Notes: a model not told the origin generated them from the letters alone. DNA of 64,000 nucleotides from Glebionis coronaria (GCA_025667525.1 CM046876.1:531008538-531072537); one strand, 5' to 3'. Positions 45,929 to 60,800 are shown, counted from the stretch's first letter. A program made the numbers and translations.

Positions 45929-48900
45929 TCACTCCCTCCTAATAGAAATCTTGTCCCGAGATTTACTCCTTAGGATCAAAACATACCATTAGCAAACAAC
46001 TGAGGATACTTGTTCTAAACGAACTCCTCTCATTTCCACGTGAACTTTAGTTCAAGTCTCAAATTACCACATATACTAACCAAGAATATTTAATTCATTG
46101 CCAAACTCTTGACCTCACAGTCAATAAACCTCACAAATGACTCTATGATAACACAAACTCTTATTAACACAAATCCCGAATAACCGTACATGCAAATATG
46201 CATTCTAAAACAACATTTACCAATCTTAATACACGTAATATAACATGTATACCACTCATTTTCCCCAGGTAATTCTATGCTCATAAGCTACTGGTCCGAT
46301 CTTTCCAAAGATCATAAATGGACCTACAAAACTCTACATCAACTTTTCCATTTTACCAAAACATACCACCCGTTACTATGGGTGAAACTCCCTACATAAC
46401 TTTGTCACTAAATCTAGTGGTTTCCTCCTTTTCTACATAGCCTCCCTTGTTGCTCTCATCCCTTCCACAAACACCATACCACATTAGTAGCCTCTTTTAC
46501 CAATTCTAGTCCACAATGGGGACAACTCACCCTATCCTTTCATATAGTGCCTCAAATGGCACTTACCAACTTCTAGTATGATAACTATCATTATATGAAA
46601 ACTCAGCCATCGCTAATGAGTTTCCTAACTCCCTATAAATCAATCACTCACGCCCTCAGTGTAACTCCTAAGGTTGTATAAATATCTCACTTGCCCATCC
46701 TTTTCCAGTTAGCTGGATATACTCATATCCAATCATGTTCATCAACTCCCTTTAGTCCGTACCCCAAACTACTTAAAAAATTCCAATTTCCTTACAAAGT
46801 GACCTATGACAGTCTTTCACATATCCATTAGTTCTTCCAATCCAAATCAACTTATGATCTATACACATCATCAAAAGGACGGTTATCTCAGTTAGTCTAT
46901 CAACTGCCATCCAAACCCATGCTACAACTACTTCCATTAAATTTGGGTAGCTTATTAGTAGCACCTATACACTTCTTTCTCACTTTTCTTCATGATTTTT
47001 TTATACTCAACACTTCCTTTATACCTACACAATGTCTTACCTTCAAGGTCATATTGCTCCTCATCTTGTCTCAGTTAGACCAAGCCCTTCGTCCCTATGG
47101 CACATCACACCTATAACTCCTCATCCATTCGATTATCGATACTAAGCCTCCCAAACAATCAGTAGAGGTCGGTGCCATTTCCTTTTACACACTACGACAG
47201 CATTAGCCTGCGTTGTGCTTTATTCTACTCATTAAGCTCTACCAAAGTTTTACCTTCGGTTCCTATCTCGACCTATTTTATTCATGCTCCGCTTCTATAC
47301 ACACTTCCTTCTTCTTCCTCAACTCCTACCATACATCACGATGTGATGCTTCCCATCGTTTCTTCCCTTGCCATAATCCTTCATAAGGCATTCCATACAT
47401 ATTAGGCTAACTTTTACGCAAAACCCTCTATTACATCACATCCGTACGCAATCCTTCCAACTTCTCAACTACGTGACCTCTCATTCCTCTTGAAATATGA
47501 GATGAATTAGTCAGTCTATCGACTATCACCCAACTCTCGTCGTACTTATTCCTCCACCCCATTATGTATCCCTTTCACCAACTTCGTCCTTACATCGCCC
47601 CTTTCTAAGCTACTCCTGTCTATGTAGGAAGTATAGTCTACGTCCCTTTTCTCCATATGATTGTCCAAGCCACGCAACATACATGTTGACGCGTTCTCTG
47701 CTTTAGACAACTCAACTCGTGCAACCTACATCCTTCATCCAAACCACCCTAATACGTCATCTATATAGTTTAAGTTCGTCTCAGCTTCACTTCATTCTTC
47801 TTATTCCATGTCTCATCAACCATGCTTGCCTTTCCCAGATGATACTTGGCCTTGCAATTTTCTTTCATCACTTAACTCCACCCATCACCTTTTCCAAATG
47901 TTCAATCAAGATAATTACACATGTGTTGGAGACGTTCATGATCTGTATAGATCATTCTCTATGTCTCGTACCCCAAATTCCTCTAGCATTTTAGGCATAT
48001 ATAACAATCCAGCTCCACTAACTAAGTCTATCTAGTTATCTATACGCCAAAATTTTCCAAGTAACTTTACTTGTTTTTCTCACAACCAGTTCTCCTACTC
48101 CCTCCTAATAGGGACAGACTAGAGTTTCATGTGATTCCATACGGATCACACTCTCATCTTATACCCACATTAGTTTCCATTTGTCTACTAAGCCATATTT
48201 TGAATTCTAATTCAAATCTCATACTTCTACTTTGATCTTGCACCTATCATGAGGTACTTTCAACCATCATCTTCTAGGAATACTTGGTTCTCTCCTTCCA
48301 TGGTTCTCCCTTATTCCTACACTATCCCGTCCAACAAAAATTCCATACTTCATTCATCAGATCTATGGAAATCACTAGTGCATTGGATAATGCATAGCTG
48401 TCTCTTCCAAAGATCTTTCATAACACCTTTATAAAACCGACTCTCTAATCACTTCTCCACGAAACTTATTCAGCTCAGCTTCACTTCTCATCCCTCGATC
48501 CCCTTGTTACTTCCACGAGTTCTTAATCTCCCATGTCATGTATTCATTTCATCACGATCCACCGGTTCAGCTCTTTGTAGCTCCACTCCGATACTCGATC
48601 TGCCCTTCTTCGTCACGAACCATGCGTAAATTTCCCATCATAGTGCTTGTCACCTTTACAGTCCTCGCAACTTTTGTGACTCCTTAGAAATCTCTTGCAT
48701 CCTTCTTGCAGCCGACACGTAGTCCTTTCAGCTCCTTGCTTCGCGATGTAGCTCTTTACGCACTCCTTCTCGTCTCCACGATGTTACCTAGGAATTTCAC
48801 GCTACCAGTAGCTTCTAACTTCAACTCATCTACCACAATATTTCTAAAAGTACTTCAACCCCTCAATGGCTCACTCTTCCTTACTTGTTGTACTTCACCG

Positions 48901-51386
48901 TTAATCGGCCTCTTACCAATCATTCTTTCACATTCCTGTTTTCCTTCACGTGTCTACTACTCCCTTGCCTCCATAACTATACCAATCCCTTGCGTGTTAT
49001 TTATCCAACCTTTCCATTAGTATAAACTTTCTACTCTACCCTCACATTCGCTAGTACTTTCATCAATCTCCTAATGGTACTTCAACCAACTTCTCATAAT
49101 ATGACCTCTCGTTCCCATGACCACTCAACTAACTTTACTTACTCCCTTATTCCCGTAACTAATCTAAGTTTCAAAACTCCACAAATCTTAATCATTCCTT
49201 CAACACAACCTTTAAACCCAAAACACATCTCTCCATTAAAGTATCTAACCATAAGTAATACCGCCCAACTCTATCCCCTCATCCTAACGTTCCCACAACC
49301 GTATAAACAAATCAACCATGACGTGTAACCAAATAATCCCAAACAATCGTGTCCTAAAATAAAATATAGGGTAAAACGAACCCTAGCCAAAACAATTGAA
49401 AACAAACAATGTAATCCGAAAGATCAATGGAGTGTTCCAACAACGAAAAATTAGACTCGTCACGATTAGTATTACCAAATTTCGATACGTTAGAGAATTT
49501 AAAACTTTCATCCCAATTAGTTACTTCTCATAAGAACCAAACTCCCATACCACTAAAACCAATCATACTCATTATTAACCATAAACTCATCCTTTATCTT
49601 CATCATTTTATCAAGATATCAACTAATTAGTATAATACAATCTTAACCATTATCTTGTTTACCCATATTAAACTTATTTTACTTGTTATTATGAAACTAA
49701 TACATGTTTATAAAAATACAGTGTTTTTTTTCATTTTATTCTATATTATTATTATTATTTTATAAAATCCATTTAGGCTGGTTATAACTAAACTACTACA
49801 CGTTTACAAGGTGTGGTGTTATTATTATCATTACTATAATAAAATCTCCCTTTTTACTCTTTCCGTCTAGTTAAATACTTCTAAAATTTTAACTCCACTT
49901 AAGAAAATTATTGTAAAATTTCTTTACCCCTTTAAAATATATTATCACATGTTACATAGATGACTAATCCAATTATTTCCAAGACAACTCTTTTTTTAAC
50001 TTACTACTACAACTAAAAAAAATGCAAGTTACGATGTCATACCATACACTTACAAATTTTTTCAAAACTGTTTTCCTATAATTAGTTAGACTTATCTGCA
50101 AGAAAATTTAGTGGTTCTCATTAGTTAAATACATACCCGAATGCAGACACACATCAAAAGACTCAAAACGTCATTGGAACTCCATTAAACTCCAGCACCA
50201 TAAAACACGAGCAAACACAAGGTACGTTCAAGTTATAATAAGTTAATAACTACTGAACGACCATATATCATAACTTAACACATACTAGTATATATACATC
50301 CGCATATATACCTATTAAATCACCCAAAACATACTCGTTACCATACATGTCAGATCAATCAATCGCGTCATACACTCGTTTTTCCATACGAGTAATCCCC
50401 ACCTCACCATCTCACCATGCCACAACAAGGCACAAAACCCATCACCAAAACCAACCCATATCGTGTGACCCCATAATCACACAACACGACTATAACTCAA
50501 AACATATAACACACTAAAAAGATAGCCATATCATAGGCAGCCGTTACATAAACCCATATATTATATATATACCCACAATCCACATCTCATCATATACAAG
50601 CATGTAGTAACCATCTTTCATGCAATCATACTTGGGAACCCATTGAAGTTGTGGTACTTGTATAACTATGTTGGCCACCATACTTATACAATTACCCTTT
50701 CCCCAATGCACTCCCTCCTATGATGACACTTATAAGAATCAATACAACATATAACACATAAATCCATCAACTCACCTAAGCACATAACCACATAAACAAT
50801 AAGGTCAAAAACTCCAACTAATAAAATAACCTAGTCAAACTCTTAAAATACATAAATCCATAGTCTAGCTAAAACAGCATAGACTAAATCTAAAACGAAA
50901 ACATAATCAGTAATAAGTCATGTCGCCCATAAGAGTGGAAACGGCTTAAAATCCTTCATACCCACCTACTCCTAATAACTCGAACCACCACATGATTCTT
51001 AGGGAACATGACTTAAACAACGAAAGAAAAATACCCTACCTCCGGTACATAAAATAACCCAACAAACGATAGAAACTACCATGTACCAAATTATGTACTA
51101 TAGTGTACAATTTAAGCAAAATACGACATTGACTAGCGTGGATGATTATGGTTCAACCAGCACTAGTCACACCCCGAAAAGAAAAATAACATGTGGCTAA
51201 GTATGAACATACTATGGTCAATTCGTACTAGTCAAAACATCGTAATAAATAACATCCAACCACATCAATTAATATAAAATGCACACATACTCCTATGACG
51301 CCTATATGCAGGGACCCTTAAGCTATAGACTAGGCTACACGTCTAGGAAACCTAATTCTCTATAACCATTGTCTCTGATACCATTC
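45929..51386 (-). other. Decayed Tekay-like interior
   Basis: On the minus strand near the PPT, traces survive: about 46330-46270 reads like the GPF...GPVAY segment found after integrase, and about 46040-46000 like a chromodomain end. From 46300 to 49300 the plus strand is CT-rich with many short frames, consistent with the complement of decayed pol. From 49650 to 51370 it is AT-rich with no coding trace. No intact ORF. Confidence 0.55.
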
Positions 51387-51965
51387 TGTCACACCCCACC
51401 ATGGCGGAATATGGGGCGCGACGTATGGATATCATCACAACATGGCGTGTCTATAGAGATAACTATATGAAATAAGAAATGTCATAAAATGGTGACACAA
51501 AAGTCATGACAATATCTCAACAATGCAGGAGTCTAGGTAAGTAGGTAACAGTCCTACCTCTAACCCAAGACAAACAAATAACATAACCAAAACAAACATA
51601 TAGGTGCCAAATAGTATCACTTATTAAATGAGCAAATGAAACTAAGAAGGAACGGGGATCTCCTTCTAAATGCATTTCCTACGCTCTCCAAATCCTAGCC
51701 ACTTATGTTCTCATGCTTAACCATAGTATCACCTGAAAGAGATACTAAAACACGTCAACATAAAGTTGGTGAGAGTCATAGGTTTAGACTCAAACGCCAA
51801 AATCATACCATAAGCCGTGAGTAACAACCAAAAGTTAAAAACATATGGACTATGTGATACTAACATGCATTAACAAACTAACATTCAAGATTTAACTAAT
51901 CAAACCAAAACCAAGGCTCCCAGCGATACCAAACACCATACTCCCATAGGCATCCAAACACCTAT
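51387..51965 (-). repeat. 5' LTR of the decayed-interior element, interrupted
   Basis: 579 bp collinear with 43291-43869 and cut at CACCTAT by the tandem element. Continuation (GAACCAAATCCC) is expected beyond the window. Confidence 0.85.
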
Positions 51966-54900
51966 TGTAGTAAATCGAACTTTAAAATCAACATTTAGAC
52001 CGAGTTCTAATACTATTTCTAATATTCAAACCAATATTTAATAATCGACTTTTATTTATCATGTTTGTCTCAACGAATAATATTTAATTATTGAATAGCC
52101 GACATGGTTAGGGATTTAAAGTATCGAATAAGTGTCATTTATTATTTATAGGTAAAGATTATGTCTGTCATCGACAGTAAATATCCTCGTTATGACATAG
52201 AAATATTTTATATTGTCGTCGTCGTTTTACGAGCATTTTTCGTAATTTTCATTAAGCCTTTATGCGTCATTGGTTTATAGAACGCGTTAACTTTTATTAA
52301 ATTATATGCTCTCGTTTATTTATCAAAATATCAACGTGATCCAAATGTCAACGTTTTCATTTTATATTGAGAGTTTATTTTTCGTGGTTTAGCGTGTATC
52401 TTTCAAATCGCGTAACATTTAAAATATCGGGCCTCAATAATACCCGTGTTACTATAATACGAGATAATATATCAAAAAGCTCTTTGTTTAGAAAGGGATA
52501 ACACTAAACGAATGGACCATATACATGCGTGTGTGATTTGGTGATTTAAAGACACATGGTTATGTGTCATTTCATAGTTAAAAGTTAAGACACGTGTGAA
52601 GTTTTACTAAATCACAAGGTCCGTGTTTCATTCTCGTTTGTTTCATCCTTATTCATTATTTTCTCATTTAACCGAGACAAAGAGAAAACATATCTATTCT
52701 TTTTTCTTTCTTTGGTGCCGTAGCACTACCATCACCATAAACACATCACCAACATTTCTATTAGTTACTTTTACGTCAACATGGAAGGACTAATGTAGTA
52801 GTAATGTTCTTGGTCTAAATTTTTATCCACCTATCATCATATTTACTATTTGAAGGACCAAGGGTTTGAAGTAAGGAGATTTTTCATGTTTTCATATGCT
52901 TAGGTAAAAGTATATTGGGTTGAATGGTTTGATGGTGGATTTGATCAAGAGTTGATGATCCTTGTTGCTATTTTTCATCATTTTTCTTGTAAGGATCATT
53001 TGATTACTTTTTTGTAATCTTTTATTTATATATTATTTTTATAAACATATATTTATCATTTCTCTGCTGATATTGAATATGTAATAGTGGATTTAGGGGT
53101 CTTGGACATTGTATATGTATTTGTAATAAAGAAATCATGACTAGACTAGCACAAAGTATATAATATTGAAAGGTGATTTGTGATCAGTGGGAAAAACGAG
53201 ATCATTTGTAACATCAGTAGATAAGGAGTATGAGTTTACTGTATATGTTGATAGATAATAATTTGGTGATGAATTCTCCGGGTGGCACGTCCCGTGGCGT
53301 TTCCCGGAGAGTAAGTTACGATCGACTTAGTAAACTAGGTCAAAAACTGACTTGCTAGAAACATGGACTGTTTACTAATAAATTTCGTATACCAACATAT
53401 GAATAAGTAAAACTAAAAGTTGTAGATAAAATCATGTATGATTAGAATCAATCGGATAGTTTTCTACGGATAAACGGTTTAGAAATGGCGGCCAAAACGG
53501 TAGAAACGAAGTTGGCTGCGAATGACAGCCAACTCTTCTAAGTGATAGAATGGGTAAATGAGCTATAATAAATATAAATTAGGGGAAATTGAACTTATAA
53601 TAAGTAAACTACATAAGTTAAGAATGACTTTGGTAAAACTAACTCATCTATATTATTTACGATTTAGGAGAAACGATCTAATCTACGAAGCATGTCAAGA
53701 AATTGTAAGAATTGGACTATATTAAATTAACATTTAAACTGACGATTTTTATAAAACCTACATGATATGACACACTTGTCGGGAAATCTAGACTCTTTGT
53801 ATACTGATATTTAGAGAACTTGAGACCCGACCAACTTGAGATATTAAGTCGACGACGTTTGGAGGCGTTTTAGAACCCGTAATGCATATAAAGTTGATTT
53901 GGGCCACAAAAGCCCAACATACACTTATAATGGCTATTAGGTCATTATTGGGCCTGAGATTTGTAACATATTAAGAGTTTAATAATGAGATTGAAATGGA
54001 ATAAATTCATAATAACTTGTAATGAGCCACTAATGGGCTTTAATAGGCTTAAAGGTCATAATGAATACATGATAGATTGTTATCAAAGTCTTATGAAAAG
54101 TTCTATAAAACTTATGCAATGTCCAACTTACTAAAGTGAACTATTTACATTTGTGTTTGATTTATGTATAGTCTCGAGCCTAAGACGCGTCTCGTCATTA
54201 TAGGTCTCGTTCGGTCATATGTCGACCGTTGGGCATCTCGTTCTCGATCAATGAGCGATTGATATCTCGTGAAGTCGTGCATCGACTATTGGACGTTTGT
54301 TCCTTGATCTATGTGTGATAGCTATATCAGGTGAGTTCATAGCCTCGCTTTTACTGCTTTATATGTGTTTATAAACCCGCGAGGGGGAATACATGCTCTT
54401 GGTATAAAATATACGTTGTCTATATATATAGTTTTGAGAGGATACATGTTTATGAATAAACATGTGAAGTTTGACTATATGCTTTGAACGAATACAAGTT
54501 GTTGTAAATGAATACAAGGTGCTTGATTAAATGCTTTTGAAAGATGAACACAAGCGTTGATTGTATTGATTGTGAACCGCTATTTGCTAAGTGCTGTATT
54601 GCCAAAATTTGGAAAGTCCCTATAAACCCATGAACCGTTAACTACCCTTGATGGGTAGGCGCTGGTACAGACGGATGGATCCATCGGGGATGGCCCCCAC
54701 CTGGGCAGGTCGCACCTGTGGGTTGGAGGCTCAGCCAGGTGTGTTGTATTAGAAGTAAGGGGGTATTTGGCAAGATACCTGACTAGGGCATTATTATACT
54801 TAAGGCTTCGGTGTCATGGCTTAGTAGAATAGCGTGGACTTTGGGTATTGCATGTGTTGCACTATCGACAGTGGATGAGATTCTTGTGTTCAAAAGCTTT

Positions 54901-55261
54901 ATGGTTTATTTCAAACCCCATTATTGTTTATTTAAAAACCTATGAATTCACTCAACCGTTGTGTTGACTGTTTAGCATGTATTCTCAGGTGTATAGGTTA
55001 TGACTAGCTGGAGCATGGAGCCGCGCGGGATAATGTAAAGGCAAAACAAACAATTTCCATTCGATACTTTTGACAAACTTTTATATTTATTAAGGTTTGT
55101 ATAAACTGTTGGGACCTCTTTTTATTGAACTCTGTTTTCATCGAATGGTTTATTTTATAAAACGTCTCTTTTGAGGTCGTTTTCTATGACTGTGTGTGAT
55201 GTGCTATGAAGTAACGCCCAATGTTGATATTCCGCTGTCTTGTGAAATTGGGGGTGTTACA
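51966..55261 (+). repeat. LTR 1 of the tandem LARD
   Basis: 3296 bp, TGTAGTAAATC...GGGGGTGTTACA. A non-coding block with repeated TCTCGT/TCGTGCATCG-type words is at 54175-54310 and a GC-rich block at 54640-54740. Confidence 0.9.
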
Positions 55262-55264
55262 GAT

Positions 55265-55276
55265 TGGTATCAGAGC
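55265..55276 (+). promoter_or_regulatory. Primer-binding site of the first LARD interior
   Basis: TGGTATCAGAGC three bases after the LTR end, Met-tRNA type. Confidence 0.88.
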
Positions 55277-55956
55277 ACTAGTTATAACGAACTAGGTCAT
55301 TTTTAAAACCTAGACTATAACTGCTCTTTCGTAAAATTGTTTGGTTGCCTTACAAAGTATCCGCGCGCTCATGGCTCCTTGAAACAAAAGCTTGGTTGTG
55401 ATATTGTGATCATGTGTGTATGTAGAAATGTTTGTATGTATATTGAATGTATATACTATGGTATTTAAGGGAATTGTGCATGAAGCAATGAGCCTTACGT
55501 GATTATCGTACATTTTATGATACGGTTTTATAGAGAGTTTGGCCTCGCCGCCAATTACTTTTCTTGATAATTAATTTATTATCCGAATACGAGTATGGAC
55601 CTCGTTTGATATTTTGGGTACATATATATTGTTTCATAATCTATCGCATGTCGACTAATTTAAGCTCGATTTTTGTCATCGCATCGTGATGTGCCAATTT
55701 AGGACATCTCCTTTTGAAACGTAATTGATAAGCGTATTATTATATTTCTGCACTCCTTATGATTTTGGAGAATCATTTTTTCAAGGAGAGATCTTCTACG
55801 TAATATAACGTTTAATTTAATTGTGTTTGATTACGTTTTGTGGCGAAAAGGAGGATGCCAATGTTGGACCTAAAATATATATACCCAAATCATTATATAA
55901 TTTGGGTACAACAAAGATATGCTCATAGTAGTCATTAGTTGAGCAATTTAATACCT

Positions 55957-56361
55957 TATATTTAAATGGAATGGGACATTTAAATATAGAGAATTTAAAT
56001 CGTCCAACTATGTGTCGTTTAAGGTTATCTTATTGAAATGGATTGGGACATTTGAATAAGAAAGTTTTAAACCACTGGACCTTAGATTGTTTATGGTTTC
56101 TTTATTCAGATGGAATGGGACGTTTGAATAAAGAAATCATGGAGTAAGTTTGACACCATGTACTTTTCTTGGCATTTAATTTGATTATGTTATCGTGTTT
56201 TGTGACAGTATTACTGAGTAGGATGATTTATAATCATCTTGTTGAAATAAACTGGGACGCCTTTTTATTTGAACAAGAAAGTTATAAGTTCCCGAACCAT
56301 AAATTTATAAATTCTTGTTTACATGGATTGGGACGCCTTTCGATGAAAACAAGAAATTATA
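55957..56361 (+). repeat. Five hairpins with a shared loop motif, copy 1
   Basis: H1 55957-55988: TATATTTAAAT/ATTTAAATATA, loop GGAATGGGAC. H2 56029-56060: CTTATTGAAAT/ATTTGAATAAG, loop GGATTGGGAC. H3 56097-56136: 15-bp stem from TTTCTTTATTCA, loop GGAATGGGAC. H4 56237-56278: TCTTGTTGAAATAAA/TTTATTTGAACAAGA, loop CTGGGACGCCTT. H5 56306-56361: 17 of 19 pairs, loop with GGATTGGGACGCC. Stem sequences differ, loops agree. Confidence 0.85.
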
Positions 56362-56773
56362 AACAAGTGGGCTCAAGAGTGCTTGACTTAGTTTGTGATT
56401 ATTTTTGTATACGGATGTATTTCTTCAACTCATGTTTCGTTGGTACGAATCGTTCGTTTTGTCGTCATTATGGTTATTATTGATTATCGTCTATGTACGA
56501 GTAACCCATTAGTCTTCTCTCAAGTTATGATTTGTCTTTACGGACTATTTATAATGTGTACCGTCTATCGTGAGCTTTATAAGCTAATCATTAAGAAACG
56601 TTACCCGTTATGAGAATAGACAACATGTCTAATCGACACTAAGACTTAAGTGTGTACTAGTGGATCAACCGATGGTTAAGTTATCACCGACAACTCATCG
56701 TGAATGAAACGATTTTGAAATTTTTCTTGTTATTATCGATGGCTCATCGAATAAATTTTTTCAAACGTAACGA

Positions 56774-56968
56774 TAATATCTTTCGGATATGAATCCGTTT
56801 GTGAGCACCCTGTCATATCTTTTGGGTATTGATCCATTTGTGAGAACCCTGTAATATCTTTTGGGTATGAATCCGTTTGTGAGCACCCTGTAATATCTTT
56901 TGGGTATGGATCCGTATGTGAGCACCCTGTAATGTCATCTGGGTATGGATCCGTGTGTGAGCACCCTC
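56774..56968 (+). repeat. 39-bp tandem repeat, 5 units, copy 1
   Basis: Five units of TATCTTTTGGGTATG + AATCCGTTTGTGAGCACCCTGTAA with small changes. 39 is a multiple of 3, so the minus strand stays open (56813-57073) with a 13-residue period (GAHxRIHTQKILQ). Confidence 0.85.
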
Positions 56969-57883
56969 TGATGACGAAAATATTGTTCTATATGCATCTA
57001 TGCAATCAAGATCATGAACATCCTTTAACTTGAAAACTTTCCTTTGACTAGACTTATCTAAAAATCCTATCAAATATTATTATTTATTATGGCTTGGCTA
57101 CTTAGCAAGCATGATTTAACTTGATTGAACTTATTTGATTTGGCATGGCTTGACTATTTTGCAAGCATGTCATAATGTGATTATATGTGCCTAATGATGG
57201 CTTTTATATTTGATTTGGATCATAGTTCCTTCGATCGAGTAAAGTATGCTCCGAACGAATTCCGTGTCGATGAATTCGCTTTTGACGAAATAAGTTTGCA
57301 TGTTCGAGATCAATGCAATTAGGTGATTTTATATGACTAGTATTATTATCTCGTCTTGATTATTTTGTAACGTTTCGATGGACTTATGTGTGATCCATGC
57401 GATTTTCTCTTACGGCGTAATTGTTTTTATCAGACCCGTGGACGATGTGTGTTTTAATTTGATCGACGTGGTCATCGATTGTTTTAAATTGATTGTCGCA
57501 TTGGAAAATTTCTCAAATGCGCCCAATTCTTTTGTCTCCTCACTTTTCATGAGGAATTTTTCTAACTTATATCGACCGTCGCAAGTTCGATAAGCTAGTA
57601 GTAATGTACCTTGAGGCACTTCCAAAAATTGATGGTTTGTTAATTTTTCTCTTCTAATGGCTTCTCCTTCGAGTTATGTATTATTCTTTCCTTATAAGGA
57701 TTGAAGATACATTCAAGTCGTTTACTTGTACCATTACATATACTCATCGCTTTGTCTTTTTTCATTTCACCTTCGTTAGAAACCTAGGCAATGACTTGTC
57801 TATTCCTCACGTCTTCCCCATTAAACCAAAGACTATTAAGACGAATTAAGCGCCGGGACGTCGCTTCCTAAAGGGGTAGCTAA

Positions 57884-60800
57884 TGTAGTAAATCGAACTT
57901 TAAAATCAACATTTAGACCAAGTTCTAATACTATTTCTAATATTCAAACCAATATTTAATAATCGACTTTTATTTATCATGTTTGTCTCAACGAATAATA
58001 TTTAATTATTGAATAGCCGACATGGTTAGGGATTTAAAGTATCGAATAAGTGTCATTTATTATTTATAGGTAAAGATTATGTCTGTCATCGACAGTAAAT
58101 ATCCTCGTTATGACATAGAAATATTTTATATTGTCGTCGTCGTTTTACGAGCATTTTTCGTAATTTTCATTAAGCCTTTATGCGTCATTGGTTTATAGAA
58201 CGCGTTAACTTTTATTAAATTATATGCTCTCGTTTATTTATCAAAATATCAACGTGATCCAAATGTCAACGTTTTCATTTTATATTGAGAGTTTATTTTT
58301 CGTGGTTTAGCGTGTATCTTTCAAATCGCGTAACATTTAAAATATCGGGCCTCAATAATACCCGTGTTACTATAATACGAGATAATATATCAAAAAGCTC
58401 TTTGTTTAGAAAGGGATAACACCAAACGAATGGACCATATACATGCGTGTGTGATTTGGTGATTTAAAGACACATGGTTATGTGTCATTTCATAGTTAAA
58501 AGTTAAGACACGTGTGAAGTTTTACTAAATCACAAGGTCCGTGTTTCATTCTCGTTTGTTTCATCCTTATTCATTATTTTCTCATTTAACCGAGACAAAG
58601 AGAAAACATATCTATTCTTTTTTCTTTCTTTGGTGCCGTAGCACTACCATCACCATAAACACATCACCAACATTTCTATTAGTTACTTTTACGTCAACAT
58701 GGAAGGACTAATGTAGTAGTAATGTTCTTGGTCTAAATTTTTATCCACCTATCATCATATTTACTATTTGAAGGACCAAGGGTTTGAAGTAAGGAGATTT
58801 TTCATGTTTTCATATGCTTGGGTAAAAGTATATTGGGTTGAATGGTTTGATGGTGGATTTGATCAAGAGTTGATGATCCTTGTTGCTATTTTTCATCATT
58901 TTTCTTGTAAGGATCATTTGATTACTTTTTTGTAATCTTTTATTTATATATTATTTTTATAAACATATATTTATCATTTCTCTACTGATATTTAATATGT
59001 AATAGTGGATTTAGGGGTCTTGGACATTGTATATGTATTTGTAATAAAGAAATCATGACTAGACTAGCACAAAGTATATAATATTGAAAGGTGATTTGTG
59101 ATCAGTGGGAAAAACGAGATCATTTGTAACATCAGTAGATAAGGAGTATGAGTTTACTGTATATGTTGATAGATAATAATTTGGTGATGAATTCTCCGGG
59201 TGGCACGTCCCGTGGCGTTTCCCGGAGAGTAAGTTACGATCGACTTAGTAAACTAGGTCAAAAACTGACTTGCTAGAAACATGGACTGTTTACTAATAAA
59301 TTTCGTATACCAACATATGAATATGTAAAACTAAAAGTTGTAGATAAAATCATGTATGATTAGAATCAATCGGATAGTTTTCTACGGATAAACGGTTTAG
59401 AAATGGCGGCCAAAACGGTAGAAACGAAGTTGGCTGCGAATGACAGCCAACTCTTCTAAGTGATAGAATGGGTAAATGAGCTATAATAAATATAAATTAG
59501 GGGAAATTGAACTTATAATAAGTAAACTACATAAGTTAAGAATGACTTTGGTAAAACTAACTCATCTATATTATTTACGATTTAGGAGAAACGATCTAAT
59601 CTACGAAGCATGTCAGGAAATTGTAAGAATTGGACTATATTAAATTAACATTTAAACTGACGATTTTTATAAAACCTACATGATATGACACACTTGTCGG
59701 GAAATCTAGACTCTTTGTATACTGATATTTAGAGAACTTGAGATCCGACCAACTTGAGATATTAAGTCGACGACGTTTGGAGGCGTTTTAGAACCCGTAA
59801 TGCATATAAAGTTGATTTGGGCCACAAAAGCCCAACATACACTTATAATGGCTATTAGGTCATTATTGGGCCTGAGATTTGTAACATATTAAGAGTTTAA
59901 TAATGAGATTGAAATGGAATAAATTCATAATAACTTGTAATGGGCCACTAATGGGCTTTAATAGGCTTAAAGGTCATAATGAATACATGATAGATTGTTA
60001 TCAAAGTCTTATGAAAAGTTCTATAAAACTTATGCAATGTCCAACTTACTAAAGTGAACTATTTACATTTGTGTTTGATTTATGTATAGTCTCGAGCCTA
60101 AGACGCGTCTCGTCATTATAGGTCTCGTTCGGTCATATGTCGACCGTTGGGCATCTCGTTCTCGATCAATGAGCGATTGATATCTCGTGAAGTCGTGCAT
60201 CGACTATTGGACGTTTGTTCCTTGATCTATGTGTGATAGCTATATCAGGTGAGTTCATAGCCTCGCTTTTACTGCTTTATATGTGTTTATAAACCCGCGA
60301 GGGGGAATACATGCTCTTGGTATAAAATATACGTTGTCTATATATATAGTTTTGAGAGGATACATGTTTATGAATAAACATGTGAAGTTTGACTATATGC
60401 TTTGAACGAATACAAGTTGTTGTAAATGAATACAAGGTGCTTGATTAAATGCTTTTGAAAGATGAATACAAGCGTTGATTGTATTGATTGTGAACCGCTA
60501 TTTGCTAAGTGTTGTATTGCCAAAATTTGGAAAGTCCCTATAAACCCATGAACTGTTAACTACCCTTGATGGGTAGGCGCTGGTACAGACGGATGGATCC
60601 ATCGGGGATGGCCCCTACCTGGGCAGGTCGCACCTGTGGGTTGGAGGCTCAGCCAGGTGTGTTGTATTAGAAGTAAGGGGGTATTTGGCAAGATACCTGA
60701 CTAGGGCATAATTATACTTAAGGCTTCGGTGTCATGGCTTAGTAGAATAGCGTGGACTTTGGGTATTGCATGTGTTGCACTATCGACAGTGGATGAGATT

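Larger units (their letters stand above)
55262..57883 (+). other. LARD interior, copy 1 (non-coding)
   Basis: Short frames only (e.g. 56169-56483), with no recognisable domain. The notable content is the five-hairpin series and the 39-bp tandem repeat. The frames are conserved in copy 2 only because the copies are nearly identical. Confidence 0.75.

Noticed and set aside
47172..49020. Several short Ser/Leu-rich plus-strand ORFs
   Set aside because: They are the complement of the decayed minus-strand pol, CT-rich, without domains.
56169..56483. 104-codon plus-strand ORF repeated at 62087-62401
   Set aside because: No domain; it overlaps the hairpin series. Its repetition only reflects the tandem duplication of the whole element.
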